A stretch of 53,858 nucleotides of DNA from Rhodoferax sp. OV413 (GCA_945861785.1 CAMAWD010000038.1:1-53858); one strand, 5' to 3'; counted from the first letter of the stretch, positions 1 through 9,407 are shown. Notes: generated by a model from the letters alone, not told the origin. Translations and numbers: made by a program.

Positions 1-18
1 GCAGGCAGTGATGTTCAT
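1..18 (-). CDS. Start of rfbC-like gene (partial, runs off window)
   Basis: Only the first six codons (MNITAC) are inside the window. The ATG overlaps the rfbA stop in an ATGA arrangement, the same coupling seen at the other two rfb junctions. dTDP-4-dehydrorhamnose 3,5-epimerase (rfbC) is the one enzyme of the four-step rhamnose pathway not otherwise present, so it is the expected next gene. The identity is inferred from position; six residues cannot prove it. Confidence 0.45.
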
Positions 19-932
19 GGTTGGGTCTTTTCCGTGAGCAGGCGCAGCAGGTACTGGCCATAACCGGACTTGGCCAGCGGCTGCGCCAGGGCCTCCAGCT
101 GTGCGTCGGTGATCCAGCCGTTGCGCCAGACGATCTCTTGCGGGGCGGCGACCTTCAGCCCCTGGCGGTTTTCGATGGTGTGGATGAACTGGCTCGCCTC
201 CAGCATCGACTCGTGGGTTCCGGTATCGAGCCATGCATACCCACGGCCCATGGTCTGTACGTCCAGGCTGCCTTGCTCCAGGTACAGGCGGTTCAGGTCG
301 GTGATTTCCAGCTCGCCGCGGGCGGATGGTTTGACGCGTTTGGCCAGCTCCACCACCTGCTTGTCGTAGAAATACAAACCGGTCACCGCATACCGCGACT
401 TCGGGGTCTTGGGTTTTTCCTCCAGGCTGATGGCGCGGCCATGGGTGTCGAACTCGACCACGCCGTAACGCTCCGGATCCTGCACCGCATAAGCGAACAC
501 CGTGGCGCCATGCGTCTGCGCGTCTGCACTGCGCAGCAACTGCGCAAAATCATGGCCATAGAAGATGTTGTCGCCCAGCACCAGCGCGCAGTCGGCGTCG
601 CCCAGAAACTGCTCGCCGATCAGGAACGCCTGGGCCAGTCCGTCTGGCGAAGGCTGCACCGCGTATTTCAGGGTCATGCCCCACTGGCTGCCGTCGCCCA
701 GCAGTTGCTCGAAACGCGGTGTGTCTTGCGGCGTGGAGATGACCAGCACCTCGCGGATGCCCGCCAGCAGCAGCGTGCTCAGCGGGTAATAGATCATCGG
801 TTTGTCGTAGATCGGCAGCAGTTGCTTGCTCACCACCTGGGTGGCCGGGTACAGGCGCGTGCCGGAGCCGCCGGCCAGGATGATTCCCTTGCGGCGGCTG
901 ACGGGGACAGTGGAGGGCGGTGTCTGGGTCAT
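15..932 (-). CDS. rfbA: Glucose-1-phosphate thymidylyltransferase RfbA
   Basis: Makes dTDP-glucose from dTTP and glucose-1-phosphate, the first step of dTDP-L-rhamnose synthesis in the cytoplasm. The nucleotide-binding signature GGSGTRLYP lies near residue 22, followed by the [17 protein letters not shown] segment typical of the family; the body contains LGDNIFYG and EEKPKTPKS. The chosen ATG gives 305 residues, normal for RfbA, and overlaps the rfbD stop by four bases (ATGA). An upstream in-frame ATG would add 16 residues lying within rfbD and is less likely. Third gene of a tight leftward rfbB-rfbD-rfbA-(rfbC) operon. Confidence 0.97.
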   Translation of the reverse strand: MTQTPPSTVPVSRRKGIILAGGSGTRLYPATQVVSKQLLPIYDKPMIYYPLSTLLLAGIREVLVISTPQDTPRFEQLLGDGSQWGMTLKYAVQPSPDGLAQAFLIGEQFLGDADCALVLGDNIFYGHDFAQLLRSADAQTHGATVFAYAVQDPERYGVVEFDTHGRAISLEEKPKTPKSRYAVTGLYFYDKQVVELAKRVKPSARGELEITDLNRLYLEQGSLDVQTMGRGYAWLDTGTHESMLEASQFIHTIENRQGLKVAAPQEIVWRNGWITDAQLEALAQPLAKSGYGQYLLRLLTEKTQP

Positions 933-1837
933 GGTGTGGGCGTGATTTCGTGCAGCATGCGCCGGGCATGCACCTGCCAATGCGGCAGGTGCAGCCCGAA
1001 AGCGGACTGCAGTTTGGAGGTGTCAAGGCGGGAATTCAGTGGCCTTTGGGCGGGGGTCGGGTACTGGGCGGTGGCAACTTCGGCCACCTGCGCTGGCCCG
1101 GCCTTGAGTTGCCAACCCAGTGCCTGGGCCTGCTCCAGGACAAAGCGGGCATATTGGTGCCAGTTGGTCTCGCCACCAGCTACGCAGTGGTAGAGCCCGG
1201 CCAGTTTCGGCTGGGCGATTGCCTGCTTCAGGGCGATGGCGGTCACGTCGGCCAGCATCTCGGCCGACGTGGGTGCGCCGAACTGGTCGTTGATCACGGT
1301 CAGGGCGTCGCGGTCCCGGGCCAGCCGCAACATGGTCTTGGCAAAGTTGCCGCCGCGGGCCGCATACACCCAGCTGGTGCGCAGGGTGAGGTGCCGCTCG
1401 CAGCGCGCCACGTTCTGTTCGCCTTCGAGTTTGGTCCGCCCGTACACGCTGAGCGGGCCGGTGGCGTCGGCTTCAAGCCAGGGCCGCTCGCCACTGCCGT
1501 CGAACACGTAGTCGGTGGAGTAATGCACCAGCCAGGCGCCGATGCGCTGGGCCTCGTCCGCCAGCACAGCGGGCGCCTGCGCATTCAGCAGGCGGGCAAA
1601 ATCCGGCTCGCTTTCGGCCTTGTCGACCGCCGTATGCGCCGCCGAGTTGACGATCACATCCGGTGCTACCCGGCGCACCGTCTCGGCCAGGCCCGCCAGC
1701 TTGCTGAAATCTCCGCACAAGCCATCCGGGTTGCCGGCGGGGTCGAAATCCAGCGCCACCAGTTCGCCCAGCACCGACAGGCTGCGTTGCAGCTCCCACC
1801 CCACCTGGCCGCCACGGCCGAACAACAGTATCTTCAT
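929..1837 (-). CDS. rfbD: dTDP-4-dehydrorhamnose reductase RfbD
   Basis: NADPH-dependent reductase forming dTDP-L-rhamnose in the last pathway step. The protein opens with the Rossmann loop [16 protein letters not shown], has the THTAVDKAE region typical of RmlD, and the YGRTKLEGE motif carrying the catalytic Tyr and Lys. The start at MKILLFG gives 302 residues, standard for the family; a longer reading would extend into rfbB. Both ends overlap their neighbours by ATGA, indicating translational coupling within the rfb operon. Confidence 0.96.
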   Translation of the reverse strand: MKILLFGRGGQVGWELQRSLSVLGELVALDFDPAGNPDGLCGDFSKLAGLAETVRRVAPDVIVNSAAHTAVDKAESEPDFARLLNAQAPAVLADEAQRIGAWLVHYSTDYVFDGSGERPWLEADATGPLSVYGRTKLEGEQNVARCERHLTLRTSWVYAARGGNFAKTMLRLARDRDALTVINDQFGAPTSAEMLADVTAIALKQAIAQPKLAGLYHCVAGGETNWHQYARFVLEQAQALGWQLKAGPAQVAEVATAQYPTPAQRPLNSRLDTSKLQSAFGLHLPHWQVHARRMLHEITPTP

Positions 1838-2907
1838 GCCTTGGCCTGCGCGCCGTACTGCTTGGTCAGCCAGTCGCGGTAACCGCCGCTTTGCACATTG
1901 GCCACCCAGGCCTGGTTGTCCAGGTACCACTGCACTGTTTTGCGGATGCCGGTGGCAAAGGTCTCGGCCGGTTTCCAGCCCAGTTCGTGTTCGATCTTGC
2001 GTGCGTCAATGGCATAACGCCGGTCGTGCCCCGGGCGGTCGGTGACGAAGCTGATCTGGCCGGTGTAGGGCTTGCCATCGACGCGCGGGCGCAACTCGTC
2101 GAGCAGCGCGCACACGGTGTGCACGATCTCCAGGTTGGGCATCTCGTTCCAGCCGCCGATGTTGTAGGTCTCGCCGGTGCGGCCAGCCTCGAGCACGCGG
2201 CGGATGGCGCTGCAGTGGTCGCGCACGTACAACCAGTCGCGGACCTGCTGCCCGTCGCCGTACACCGGCAACGGCTTGCCGGCCAGCGCGTTGACGATCA
2301 TCAGCGGGATCAGCTTTTCGGGGAAGTGCAGTGGCCCGTAGTTGTTAGAGCAGTTGGTGGTGAGCACCGGCAGCCCGTAGGTGTGGTGGTAGGCCCGCAC
2401 CAGGTGGTCGCTGGCCGCTTTCGATGCCGAATACGGGCTGTTGGGCTCGTAGCGATGGGTTTCGGTGAAGGCCGGTTCGGCCTTGGCCAGCGAACCATAG
2501 ACCTCGTCGGTCGACACATGCAGCAGGCGAAACGCCGCCTTGGGGCCCTCGGCCAAACCATTCCAGTAGGCCCGCACCGACTCCAGCAGATGGAATGTGC
2601 CAACGATGTTGGTCTGGATGAACTCGCCCGGCCCGTGGATCGAGCGGTCCACATGCGATTCGGCTGCGAAGTTCACCACCGCGCGGGGCTGGTATTGCGC
2701 CAGCAGTTTGGCCACCAGCGACGCGTCACCAAAATCCCCCTGCACGAACACATGGCGGGCGTCCCCGTCCAGAGGCGCCAGATTCTGCAGATTGCCGGCG
2801 TAGGTGAGCTTGTCGAGGTTGATGACCGGCTCATTCGAGCCTGCCAGCCAGTCCAGCACAAAGTTGCTGCCGATAAAGCCGGCGCCGCCGGTTACGAGAA
2901 TTGCCAT
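1834..2907 (-). CDS. rfbB: dTDP-glucose 4,6-dehydratase RfbB
   Basis: Converts dTDP-glucose to dTDP-4-keto-6-deoxyglucose, the second step of rhamnose synthesis. Extended SDR fold: N-terminal [17 protein letters not shown] loop, [21 protein letters not shown] and the [11 protein letters not shown] catalytic motif. The length of 357 residues is usual. It is the first gene of the leftward rfb operon; about 146 bases separate it from the ugd stop upstream, so it probably has its own promoter or is read through from ugd. Confidence 0.97.
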   Translation of the reverse strand: MAILVTGGAGFIGSNFVLDWLAGSNEPVINLDKLTYAGNLQNLAPLDGDARHVFVQGDFGDASLVAKLLAQYQPRAVVNFAAESHVDRSIHGPGEFIQTNIVGTFHLLESVRAYWNGLAEGPKAAFRLLHVSTDEVYGSLAKAEPAFTETHRYEPNSPYSASKAASDHLVRAYHHTYGLPVLTTNCSNNYGPLHFPEKLIPLMIVNALAGKPLPVYGDGQQVRDWLYVRDHCSAIRRVLEAGRTGETYNIGGWNEMPNLEIVHTVCALLDELRPRVDGKPYTGQISFVTDRPGHDRRYAIDARKIEHELGWKPAETFATGIRKTVQWYLDNQAWVANVQSGGYRDWLTKQYGAQAKA

Positions 2908-3012
2908 GGTGCGTGGGCCCTGGGAAACGTGAGATTACCAATTGTGGGCCATAAAAATTGCGGTTTGGAGTCCGCACACCCGCCCATAACCCACATCCAG
3001 TTCGACAACTCC

Positions 3013-3036
3013 CACCGTGTCAGATATTTCACGGTG
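3013..3036 (-). other. Stem-loop just downstream of ugd
   Basis: CACCGTG and CACGGTG form a perfect 7-base inverted repeat with a 10-base loop, about 18 bases past the ugd stop. It has no clear U-tract, so it could be a weak or Rho-assisted terminator or an mRNA end-stabilising hairpin. Confidence 0.35.
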
Positions 3037-3053
3037 CGGCTCGCGCCGCGCGG

Positions 3054-4376
3054 TCAACGCCCTATCGCCAGATACTCGAACCCCATCGCCCGCACCAGCT
3101 TCGGGTCGTACAGGTTGCGGCCGTCAAAAATCAGCGGGTTGCGCAGCTTGGCCTTGATGGTGTCGAAATCCGGGCTGCGAAACTCCTTCCACTCGGTCAC
3201 GATGACCAAGGCGTCTGCATTGTCCAGCGCGGCGGTCTGGTTCTCGGCGTAACGCAGGCGGGGTTCGTCGGGGAAGCAGTGCCGCGCTTCGGCCATGGCC
3301 TGCGGGTCGTAGGCCGTGACGGTGGCGCCTGCAGCCAGCAGGTCTTTGATGACCTCGCGGCTGGTGGCCTCGCGCATGTCGTCGGTGTTGGCCTTGAACG
3401 CCAGTCCCCACAGCGCAAAATGCTTGCCTTTCAGGTCGCCACCGAAACGCGCCAGCACCTTGTTGCCCAGCACATGTTTTTGCGCATCGTTGGCCACCTC
3501 CACCGCTTGCAGCACCTGCAGGTCAATGCCGGCATCGACAGCCGCCGTCTTGATCAGGGCTTTGACGTCTTTCGGGAAACACGAGCCGCCGTAACCAGCC
3601 CCTGCGTACAAAAAGTCGTAACCGATGCGGGGGTCGCTGCCGATGCCCTTGCGCACGCTCTCGATGTCGGCACCCAGTTTTTCGGCCAGGTTCGCCAGCT
3701 CGTTCATGAAGCTGATGCGCGTGGCCAGCATCGCGTTGGCGGCGTACTTTGTCAGCTCGGCGCTGCGGATGTCCATCAGGATCAGTCGGTCATGGTTGCG
3801 CTGGAAAGGCGCGTACAGCGCCCGCATGTTCAGCGCCGCCTGCTCGTCGTCGCAGCCCACCACAATGCGGTCGGGTTTCATGAAGTCGTCGATGGCCGCG
3901 CCTTCCTTCAAGAACTCGGGGTTTGACACCACGCTGAATGGCGTCGCCACGCCGCGTTTGGCCAGTTCCTCGTGGATGGCCGCCCGGACTGCGTCGGCCG
4001 TGCCCACCGGCACCGTGCTTTTGTCGACCACCACCTTGTAGTCGGTCATGTAGCGGCCGATGTTGCGGGCGGCGGCGGTCACGTATTTCATGTCGGCCGA
4101 GCCATCTTCGTCGGGCGGGGTGCCCACGGCGATGAACTGGATGGTGCCGAAGTGCGCCGCCCGTTCCACGTCGGTGGTGAAGTGCAGGCGCCCGCCCGCC
4201 ACATTGCGGCGCACCATCTCCTGCAGGCCAGGCTCGAAGATCGGGATGCCGCCGTCTTCCAGGATCTTGATCTTGGCCGCGTCAAGGTCGAGGCACAACA
4301 CATCGTTGCCCACTTCGGCCAGGCAAGCGCCCGAAACCAGACCTACATAACCGGTGCCGATGACTGTGATTTTCAT
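3054..4376 (-). CDS. ugd: UDP-glucose 6-dehydrogenase
   Basis: NAD-dependent two-step oxidation of UDP-glucose to UDP-glucuronate, a precursor of acidic exopolysaccharide. Starts [16 protein letters not shown], the dinucleotide-binding loop; has [23 protein letters not shown], and the catalytic cysteine in [12 protein letters not shown]. The 440 residues are full length. It stands alone leftward upstream of rfbB, with a long non-coding region (4377-4849) on its 5' side, so its promoter should lie there. Confidence 0.97.
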   Translation of the reverse strand: MKITVIGTGYVGLVSGACLAEVGNDVLCLDLDAAKIKILEDGGIPIFEPGLQEMVRRNVAGGRLHFTTDVERAAHFGTIQFIAVGTPPDEDGSADMKYVTAAARNIGRYMTDYKVVVDKSTVPVGTADAVRAAIHEELAKRGVATPFSVVSNPEFLKEGAAIDDFMKPDRIVVGCDDEQAALNMRALYAPFQRNHDRLILMDIRSAELTKYAANAMLATRISFMNELANLAEKLGADIESVRKGIGSDPRIGYDFLYAGAGYGGSCFPKDVKALIKTAAVDAGIDLQVLQAVEVANDAQKHVLGNKVLARFGGDLKGKHFALWGLAFKANTDDMREATSREVIKDLLAAGATVTAYDPQAMAEARHCFPDEPRLRYAENQTAALDNADALVIVTEWKEFRSPDFDTIKAKLRNPLIFDGRNLYDPKLVRAMGFEYLAIGR

Positions 4377-4849
4377 GGATGTTGCATCCCCGGAGGTGCC
4401 CGGATGTTAGTGAAATGCTTGCCGGCAGATTGTGCCACCGGGCCCGGGCGGTACCTGCTGTTGCCCCACCACTTTGTGCGATCGCCGTCGGGCTTCGCGC
4501 AGCGACCGCCCGTGCACGGTGGGTGTTCGGCATGCTGTGCTGGCCCAGGCCAGATGCGCCAAGGCGATAATCCGCTGCATGAACGCCGGCATGAGCGACA
4601 CCTTTGCCACTGAAGGCCCTGTGGTGGCCCGGATACTGGCGCGTCTTCCTGAAACGATTGCAATTGCTGAAAGTCCAACGTGCTTGCGAGGCGGCGCTAG
4701 GTATGGCAGCACCTGATCCGCCGGGAGCATCTGGGCGACTTCCTCGGTTTCAGCCCGGCGGTGCTGTTGCGGGCCGAACTCGCCGGCACCGCCATCGAAG
4801 CCCGAATCGAAATCCACTTGATGCCGTGCCGACCGCACCCTGACCGACG
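4377..4849. other. 473-base region without a convincing gene; possible coding scrap near its right end
   Basis: This holds the likely ugd promoter on its left side. From about 4705 to 4851 the + strand reads open as WQHLIRREHLGDF and onward to a TGA that overlaps the ATG of the next gene, but it is preceded by an in-frame TAG and has no start codon. It could be the 3' end of a lost gene that was coupled to the DUF4760-like gene. I do not recognise it. Confidence 0.3.
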
Positions 4850-5548
4850 ATGAACCGCCCCCGCAAAATCCGCACCAGCACCCTCGCCAAACTGCTCGTC
4901 GTGGTGATCGTGCTGGCACTGCTGCTTTGCATAGCGCTGGTCAGCCTGACCTACCACTACCTGGTGCTCGACGGCCGGTGGACCTGGACCAGCGAATGGC
5001 TGCGCGCGGCCGACCCGCAAACCCGCGCGTCTACCCTGGGCCAGCTGGGCGACTATTTCGGCGGCACGCTCGGCCCGATTCTCAACTTCAGCAGCTTCAT
5101 GGTGCTGCTCGTCACCGTGGTATTGCAGCGCCGCCAACTGCAGGAGGGCACCCGCCAGTTCGCGCAGTCCACCCGCGCCATCGACCTGGAGGCCTTTGTG
5201 CGGGTCAACGACACCCTGCAAACCGCCGAGGCCATCGCGGCCCGTGAACGCCTGTATGAACTGACGGACGGTGGGCCTGGCAGCAAACCCCATGCCGAGT
5301 GGACCCCCGCCGACAGAAAGGCGGCCGAAGTCGTCTGCCGCCAGTTCGAGCTGGTGGGCCTGCTCGTGGCGGGCCGGCTTTTTGAACCGACACTGTTGCT
5401 GGAGAGCTGGCGTGCCACGATTCACCGGTGCTGGCTGGCGAGCCAGGGTGTGGTTGCGGATCGGCGCCGGGAAGATCCTGGGCTGTGGCGGCATTTTGAG
5501 TTGCTGGATGGGCTTGCCTGCGGCAAAGGGTCAGCAAATATCCACTGA
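4850..5548 (+). CDS. Two-TM DUF4760-like membrane protein, 3' end probably lost
   Basis: The 232 residues start with a basic segment and a hydrophobic helix (residues ~13-33), then a soluble stretch, the segment LGDYFGGTLGPILNFSSFM and a second helix ending VVLQRRQLQ. This G-[DE]-[FY]-FGG-LxPI-x-F architecture is that of DUF4760-type proteins, some annotated as putative phage abortive-infection proteins. The rest is a charged cytoplasmic helix-rich part. The C-terminus ends a few bases before sequence homologous to an rpn gene, so the original tail may have been replaced. Function unknown; a role in phage response is only suggested by family and by TA-rich surroundings. Confidence 0.55.
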   Translation: MNRPRKIRTSTLAKLLVVVIVLALLLCIALVSLTYHYLVLDGRWTWTSEWLRAADPQTRASTLGQLGDYFGGTLGPILNFSSFMVLLVTVVLQRRQLQEGTRQFAQSTRAIDLEAFVRVNDTLQTAEAIAARERLYELTDGGPGSKPHAEWTPADRKAAEVVCRQFELVGLLVAGRLFEPTLLLESWRATIHRCWLASQGVVADRRREDPGLWRHFELLDGLACGKGSANIH

Positions 5549-5740
5549 CTGGGCCACTGAAGCTGATGCGGTGCGCCATGAAGATGAGCCGGTCGAAGTC
5601 ATTAAAGTCCTCAATCCGCGCATCGACCCCGAGGAGTTGGCTGGCAAATGACACCACTCACCTACCCGCCGGTGCAGCAAGCATTGGAAATGCTCAAAAA
5701 CCTCAGCGCCGATGACGAAACCCAGCGCAAAGCGTTTGTC
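5546..5740 (+). pseudogene. Rpn nuclease remnant 1 (N-terminal piece joined to start of C-terminal piece)
   Basis: One frame encodes AVRHEDEPVEVIKVLNPRI followed by DPEELAGK, matching residues about 28-55 of the Rpn copy at 18481. It then stops in TGA, which overlaps an ATG (5648) opening MTPLTYPPVQQALEMLK and ending at QRKAFV, the beginning of the Rpn C-terminal small ORF. The whole catalytic middle is deleted. After KAFV the reading frame continues to 6040 into unrelated sequence, so this copy of the C-terminal ORF is broken. Confidence 0.8.
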
Positions 5741-6042
5741 AGCATGGCAGTGTCTGAAAAGCTGGCTACGGCCGTATGGGTCAAGCTGGGGCCAGTTGCT
5801 TGTAGTTGGTGGCGGTGGCCACCGCAACTTCAACTTCGCCCGGAATGGTTTCTTTGGTTCTTGACCCCGCGCCGCGCGCAATGGCCGTCGGATGCTCAAC
5901 CGACGAATTGCGGGTTGCCGCGCTCCGCCACAAACCGGACAAATTACTTGCTACGCACCGGACAACCCATTTGCTCCCGACACTTTCATTCATTTCATTT
6001 GACGGCAGGCTTGACTTCATACTTCATACTTCATGACTGAAG
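5741..6042. other. Intergenic stretch, no recognised gene
   Basis: About 300 bases between the broken Rpn remnant and the TumE-like ORF. Both strands have open frames with no family resemblance I can name. A short direct repeat (ACTTCATACTTCATACTTCATGA, counted in pieces of ACTTCAT) lies at about 6015-6035, just before the next start codon. Confidence 0.4.
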
Positions 6043-6246
6043 ATGAAACGGCCCAGTAAGCAGGAGATCTACTCGCCGGCTGACGTGAAAATCCCCAGTC
6101 GACTGGGCGGAGGGCCTTTGAAGGAGCGGGTGATTCGTGAACTGCCTTCGAAGAAGGTCGTTAGTTATGCGCTCGCGTACATCAATCCACTGACCTTCAG
6201 CGGCGACAACGGCAGGGTCAAGTTTGTCAAAGGAGAAAAAATATGA
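6043..6246 (+). CDS. TumE-family toxin-like protein, short form
   Basis: Of its 67 residues, the segment KERVIREL followed by VVSYALAYINP and GDNGRV fits the TumE (DUF6516) toxin family, whose members have a Y-x-L-A-[FY]-I-N-P...DNGRV-G core. Family members are usually about 100 residues or more; here the protein ends at once after DNGRVKFVKGEKI, so the C-terminal part is missing. The stop overlaps the start of the next ORF as ATGA, the coupling expected for a tumE-tumA pair. Probably an inactive remnant. Confidence 0.5.
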   Translation: MKRPSKQEIYSPADVKIPSRLGGGPLKERVIRELPSKKVVSYALAYINPLTFSGDNGRVKFVKGEKI

Positions 6247-6518
6247 CGAAGAAAAAGATTACGTTGGAAGATTTCGCGAAAAGCTCTGCCCTGAAAGCGC
6301 ACTCGACCAGGAGCAAAGCGGTTGCGCGCGCCTTGGACGAGCAAGCTGACTCCCTGCCGTATTCAAAGGTCTTCACCAGCTTCGAGTTTGAAGATTTTCT
6401 GGCTCAGCTCACTCCGAAGCACCTTCATGAATGGGTGTCCGCCGAGAACTGGTTGGCCGCAGCAAGCAGCCCATTCTGCCAAGCCTCTTCCGTACGTTTT
6501 TCGCACACCAAGGCATAA
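6243..6518 (+). CDS. TumA-like antitoxin, probably truncated
   Basis: The 91-residue ORF is coupled to the TumE-like gene by ATGA. Residues ~37-60 read VFTSFEFEDFLAQLTPKHL, resembling the F-x-S-x-E-x-x-L-x-x-L-T-P-x-R-L entry to the winged-helix part of TumA/MarR-like antitoxins. The expected continuation of the DNA-binding domain is absent; after HEWVSAENW the sequence is unrelated. Called by pattern only. Confidence 0.45.
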   Translation: MTKKKITLEDFAKSSALKAHSTRSKAVARALDEQADSLPYSKVFTSFEFEDFLAQLTPKHLHEWVSAENWLAAASSPFCQASSVRFSHTKA

Positions 6519-6635
6519 ATTTTTGCATTTTGGTTGTTCTAAAACAGTTTTTGTGTAACAGTGCTTCGTATCGTTATAGAGTCATTTCTGGTTCTTGTTA
6601 TCGTTTTCGCATTCTGAGCATGGGATTTACGTAAC

Positions 6636-8180
6636 ATGCACGTGGGTTTCAAGGCGCTGGAAACAGCGCACGGACTTCGCCTTGTGCAACCCTTGCGGGT
6701 GGCGTCGAGCGTTGGCACGACCCGTTTCAACAAGCATTCTCCAGCGCTGGACCAGAACCAGTACACCCCGGGATACAGCCCGGAGGACAGCTTTGCTGGC
6801 CACTTCGGGTTTGGCCTGAAGTACGAGGAGGTGCACCTGGAGTTCTTCGCCCGGCTGTTTGCCGCCACCGGCCCCGATCCTATTGCCGCCTGGTGCCGAC
6901 AGGAACCCACGGGCAAGTACGCCCGCCGCGCGGGGTTCTTCTACGAATGGATGACCGGTACGCGCCTGGACGTGCCCGACCTCACCAACGGCGCCTACAT
7001 CCCCGCCGTGGATGCGACGACTTACCTGACGCGCACGCAGGCGCTGCGCGACAAACGCTGGCGGGTCGACAACAACCTGCCGGGAAACCGGTACTTCTGT
7101 CCGCTTGTGCGCAGGACAGCAGTGCTTCAGGAGGCTTTGACATTCGACCCCGCTGCGGCGCTGGCTGAGCTCGACAGCGAGTTTGGCGAAGACGTGTTGA
7201 TGCGAGCCGCTACCTGGCTGACGCTCAAGGAGTCGCGGGCCAGTTTTCTCATTGAAAACGAAGCCGACAAAACCGACCGCATCAGGCGTTTCGCGCACGT
7301 CATCGGGGAGCATTGCGGCAAGATCGCTGACCCGCTGTCTGACGCGAGCCTGCGGGTGCTGCAAGCGGGCATCCTTGGTGATGCGGCACTCACCATGGGC
7401 CTTCGCCACTCACCGGTCTTTGTGGGTCAGTCCAGCCTCCAGGGCGACATCGTCCACTACATCGCTCCCCATTTCGATGACGTGGCCGGGATGCGCGACG
7501 GACTGATCGAGTTCGAGCGTGCCACCCGTGGCCAGGAGGCGCTGGCGCGTGCTGCTGCCATTGCTTTCGGTTTCGTCTACGTGCACCCCATGAGCGACGG
7601 CAATGGCCGCATCCACCGGTTTCTGATCAACGACACGTTGCAGCGCGACGGCGCGGTGCCAGAGGGCATCATCCTGCCCGTGTCGGCGGGCATCACGAAC
7701 ACCCGCGAGTATGGACGTGGCTACGACCGCACGCTCGAGGTTTTTTCCCGGCCGTTCATGCGGCGGTATGCCGAGGCACACCGGTTCGATTTGCTGATCA
7801 CCTATGCCGACGGCGTCAAATCGAACCTTGTTTATGACGACTATGCGGATGCCAACCACGCGTGGCGCTACCCCGACCTGACCGAGCACGCGATCTACAC
7901 GGCCAGGTTGGTTGCGCACACGATCCGCAACGAGATGGCGGAGGAGGCGAGGCTGCTGCTGCAATTCCAGCTCGCCCAGCGACGCATCAAGGACGTGATG
8001 GAGATGCCGGACCACGATGCCGCCCGCATCATCCGTTCGATCAAGGACAACAGCTGGCAGGTGTCGGGCAAGCTGGTGCGGGAGTATGCGCCGCTCAAAG
8101 ACCGGCTGCTCGCGTTGCGCATGGTCGAGGCGGTGCAATCGGCCTTTGAAGGACGGGAGCCGGTTCCCATCATCGGATAG
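6636..8180 (+). CDS. Fic-domain protein with N-terminal inhibitory helix
   Basis: Predicted to transfer AMP (or another nucleotide) to a protein hydroxyl. The catalytic loop HPMSDGNGRIHR lies at residues 317-328 and keeps the His, Asp, Asn and both Arg of the family consensus. SFLIEN at 203-208 fits the inhibitory motif (S/T)xxxE(G/N), so this is a self-inhibited (class II type) Fic protein of 514 residues with a long N-terminal region of its own. The C-terminal ~150 residues are helical and may recognise targets. The start was taken as the ATG at 6636. It is intact, unlike most neighbours, and a small DUF2281 gene follows six bases later. Confidence 0.85.
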   Translation: MHVGFKALETAHGLRLVQPLRVASSVGTTRFNKHSPALDQNQYTPGYSPEDSFAGHFGFGLKYEEVHLEFFARLFAATGPDPIAAWCRQEPTGKYARRAGFFYEWMTGTRLDVPDLTNGAYIPAVDATTYLTRTQALRDKRWRVDNNLPGNRYFCPLVRRTAVLQEALTFDPAAALAELDSEFGEDVLMRAATWLTLKESRASFLIENEADKTDRIRRFAHVIGEHCGKIADPLSDASLRVLQAGILGDAALTMGLRHSPVFVGQSSLQGDIVHYIAPHFDDVAGMRDGLIEFERATRGQEALARAAAIAFGFVYVHPMSDGNGRIHRFLINDTLQRDGAVPEGIILPVSAGITNTREYGRGYDRTLEVFSRPFMRRYAEAHRFDLLITYADGVKSNLVYDDYADANHAWRYPDLTEHAIYTARLVAHTIRNEMAEEARLLLQFQLAQRRIKDVMEMPDHDAARIIRSIKDNSWQVSGKLVREYAPLKDRLLALRMVEAVQSAFEGREPVPIIG

Positions 8181-8186
8181 AAAGCC

Positions 8187-8387
8187 ATGAATCCACTCGA
8201 TCAAGTCTTGCTCGACAAGATCAAACAGCTTCCTCCGCAGCGCATGGCCGAGGTTGAGGACTTTGTGGATTTTTTGCGCGCGCGTGAGGGTGAGAAGCGC
8301 CTCACCACCGCTGCAGCCAAGGCCAGCGAGGCGAGTTTTGCACCACTCTGGGACAACGACGAGGACGCGGCCCACGACCGGATCTGA
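8187..8387 (+). CDS. DUF2281-type small antitoxin-like protein
   Basis: The 66 residues contain KIKQLPPQRMAEVEDFVDFL, the hallmark of DUF2281 proteins, followed by a tail SFAPLWDNDEDAAHD where relatives usually end W-x-N-x-x-D-A-x-Y-D. Such proteins normally act as antitoxin partners of a PIN or nucleotidyltransferase toxin encoded directly downstream. Here only a scrap follows, so the antitoxin appears to be orphaned. It starts six bases after the fic stop and may be co-transcribed with it. Confidence 0.65.
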   Translation: MNPLDQVLLDKIKQLPPQRMAEVEDFVDFLRAREGEKRLTTAAAKASEASFAPLWDNDEDAAHDRI

Positions 8388-8390
8388 CCG

Positions 8391-8513
8391 ATGGCCACCT
8401 CTTCAAGGTTCAGCTTCGGAGACGCCCAACTTGGACTGCCCGTGGACGTATTGACTGCCGCCGATCTGCGACATCGCAGCGCGGCCGGTTGGACTTCTGA
8501 TCCGCTGCAGTAG
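8391..8513 (+). pseudogene. Possible nucleotidyltransferase (MNT) C-terminal scrap
   Basis: A 40-codon ORF three bases after the DUF2281 gene contains FGDAQLGLPVDVLTAADL. A G-x-PVDV-x-T-x-x-x-L segment is common in the C-terminal half of MNT-type nucleotidyltransferases. The catalytic G-S-x-(R/D)-x-D-x-D part is missing. This is a weak assignment from one short motif. Confidence 0.3.
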
Positions 8514-8549
8514 ACACATGAATCACTGTCCAACGCGCGGGAGTTTGTC

Positions 8550-8735
8550 ATGACCACGATCACTATTGAATTGCCAGATGATGTCGCCAAGAGTGCTCAG
8601 CAAGCCGGAATTCTGAGCCGGCAGACCCTGGCGTCCATAGTGCGTGAGTTGGTGCGCGATCGATGCAACGCGCGGTCATTGACACCAACACCTGGATCTC
8701 AGGGCTGGTGTGGATCGGTGCACCGCGCCGGGTGA
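8550..8735 (+). pseudogene. RHH-type antitoxin N-terminus (VapB-like), fused by deletion
   Basis: A good Shine-Dalgarno (GGGAG, 7 bases) precedes MTTITIELPDDVAKSAQQAG, a ribbon-helix-helix antitoxin start. Resemblance ends after VRELVRDR at about residue 40, where the frame runs over the start of the following PIN toxin. The antitoxin C-terminal toxin-binding half seems to have been deleted. Confidence 0.55.
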
Positions 8736-8793
8736 TTGAGTCGGTGCTTGATCGTAGGATGTGTTGCTCCACGTCCGGCGAGTTGGTCGCAGA
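8663..8793 (+). pseudogene. PIN-domain toxin N-terminus, truncated
   Basis: MQRAVIDTNTWISGLVWIGA gives the first PIN acidic residue (Asp of VIDTN) and the following W-x-GAPxR helix of PIN toxins. The match ends near residue 44 (SGELVAE). Beyond about 8790 the strand is the reverse complement of another gene scrap (coiled-coil protein). The remaining acidic residues of the nuclease are absent, so it cannot be active. Confidence 0.6.
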
Positions 8794-8957
8794 GCACCGA
8801 CCGCCGCATGATGGCCCAGATGCTGCATCATGGTTGCCTGGCCAACCTCGAGATTGCCAACACGCAATTTCAGTTCACGCACATCATCCTTGATCGAACC
8901 AATATCCGTGCGAATGGCGCGCAGATGTTCAAGAATGAGATTTTCGACGTTGTCCAT
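8785..8957 (-). pseudogene. Short coiled-coil protein scrap (MDNVENL type)
   Basis: Reading leftward from an ATG at 8957, MDNVENLILEHLRAIRTDIG and the following 30 residues match small heptad-repeat proteins that often accompany TA and mobile genes in proteobacteria. The heptads are cut where the PIN scrap begins on the other strand (~8785). Function unknown. Confidence 0.45.
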
Positions 8958-9057
8958 GCATTTCAGTTTACCCCGGCGATTGCGAAACGCCGAAGATCCG
9001 CTCTCCGGTGGCCGCATGGAATGGGTGCATGCTGCAATTTGCCATGCCCTGCGCGTG

Positions 9058-9230
9058 TTCAACTCGCCTCACACCGCAACCCCAGCACGGTGTCACGGGA
9101 CGTGTCCAAGTTGTCAGAACCTGGCCTCGTCAAAGTGGAGTCAGTCAGCAATGAAGGGCATGGCCAAAAGAAGACCGTACTGCCGGTGGCAAACACTATT
9201 TCCATCAGCGCCGCGATTGCTGCGGCATAA
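9058..9230 (+). pseudogene. Winged-helix regulator C-terminal scrap (HVO_A0114-like)
   Basis: The open frame encodes HRNPSTVSRDVSKLSEPGLV then VSNEGHGQKKTVLPVA, a recognition helix and wing as in small winged-helix regulators found with TA genes (S/T-V-S-R-D-V-x-K-L-x-x-x-G-L-V). No start codon or N-terminal half remains. Recognised by pattern only. Confidence 0.45.
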
Positions 9231-9331
9231 AGCAAAAAGGGGAGAGCAAAGGCAAGCAGGAAGGCCATCCGGATGCGCATCCGCAATCTTCAACAGGGCG
9301 GGGTGCATCGCGGCCTGCCCCCAATGTGGCC

Positions 9332-9407
9332 TTACGCTACACGCTTCTCGAAAAACTGCGCAGCCTCCATGGCGCTGATTTTCTCGGCAATCGCCACCAC
9401 AAATGTT
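9332..9407 (-). pseudogene. C-terminal scrap of RHH antitoxin overlapping PIN tail
   Basis: In the frame shifted from the PIN gene, TFVVAIAEKISAMEAAQFF then EKRVA and a stop resemble the end of ribbon-helix-helix antitoxins (N-x-F-x-x-x-A-[IV]-AEK-[LI]-x-A). The N-terminal DNA-binding part is missing, apparently lost in the deletion that fused it with the PIN gene. Confidence 0.4.

Noticed and set aside
1891-3252. 453-codon + strand open frame
   Set aside because: Antisense to rfbB; no family features.
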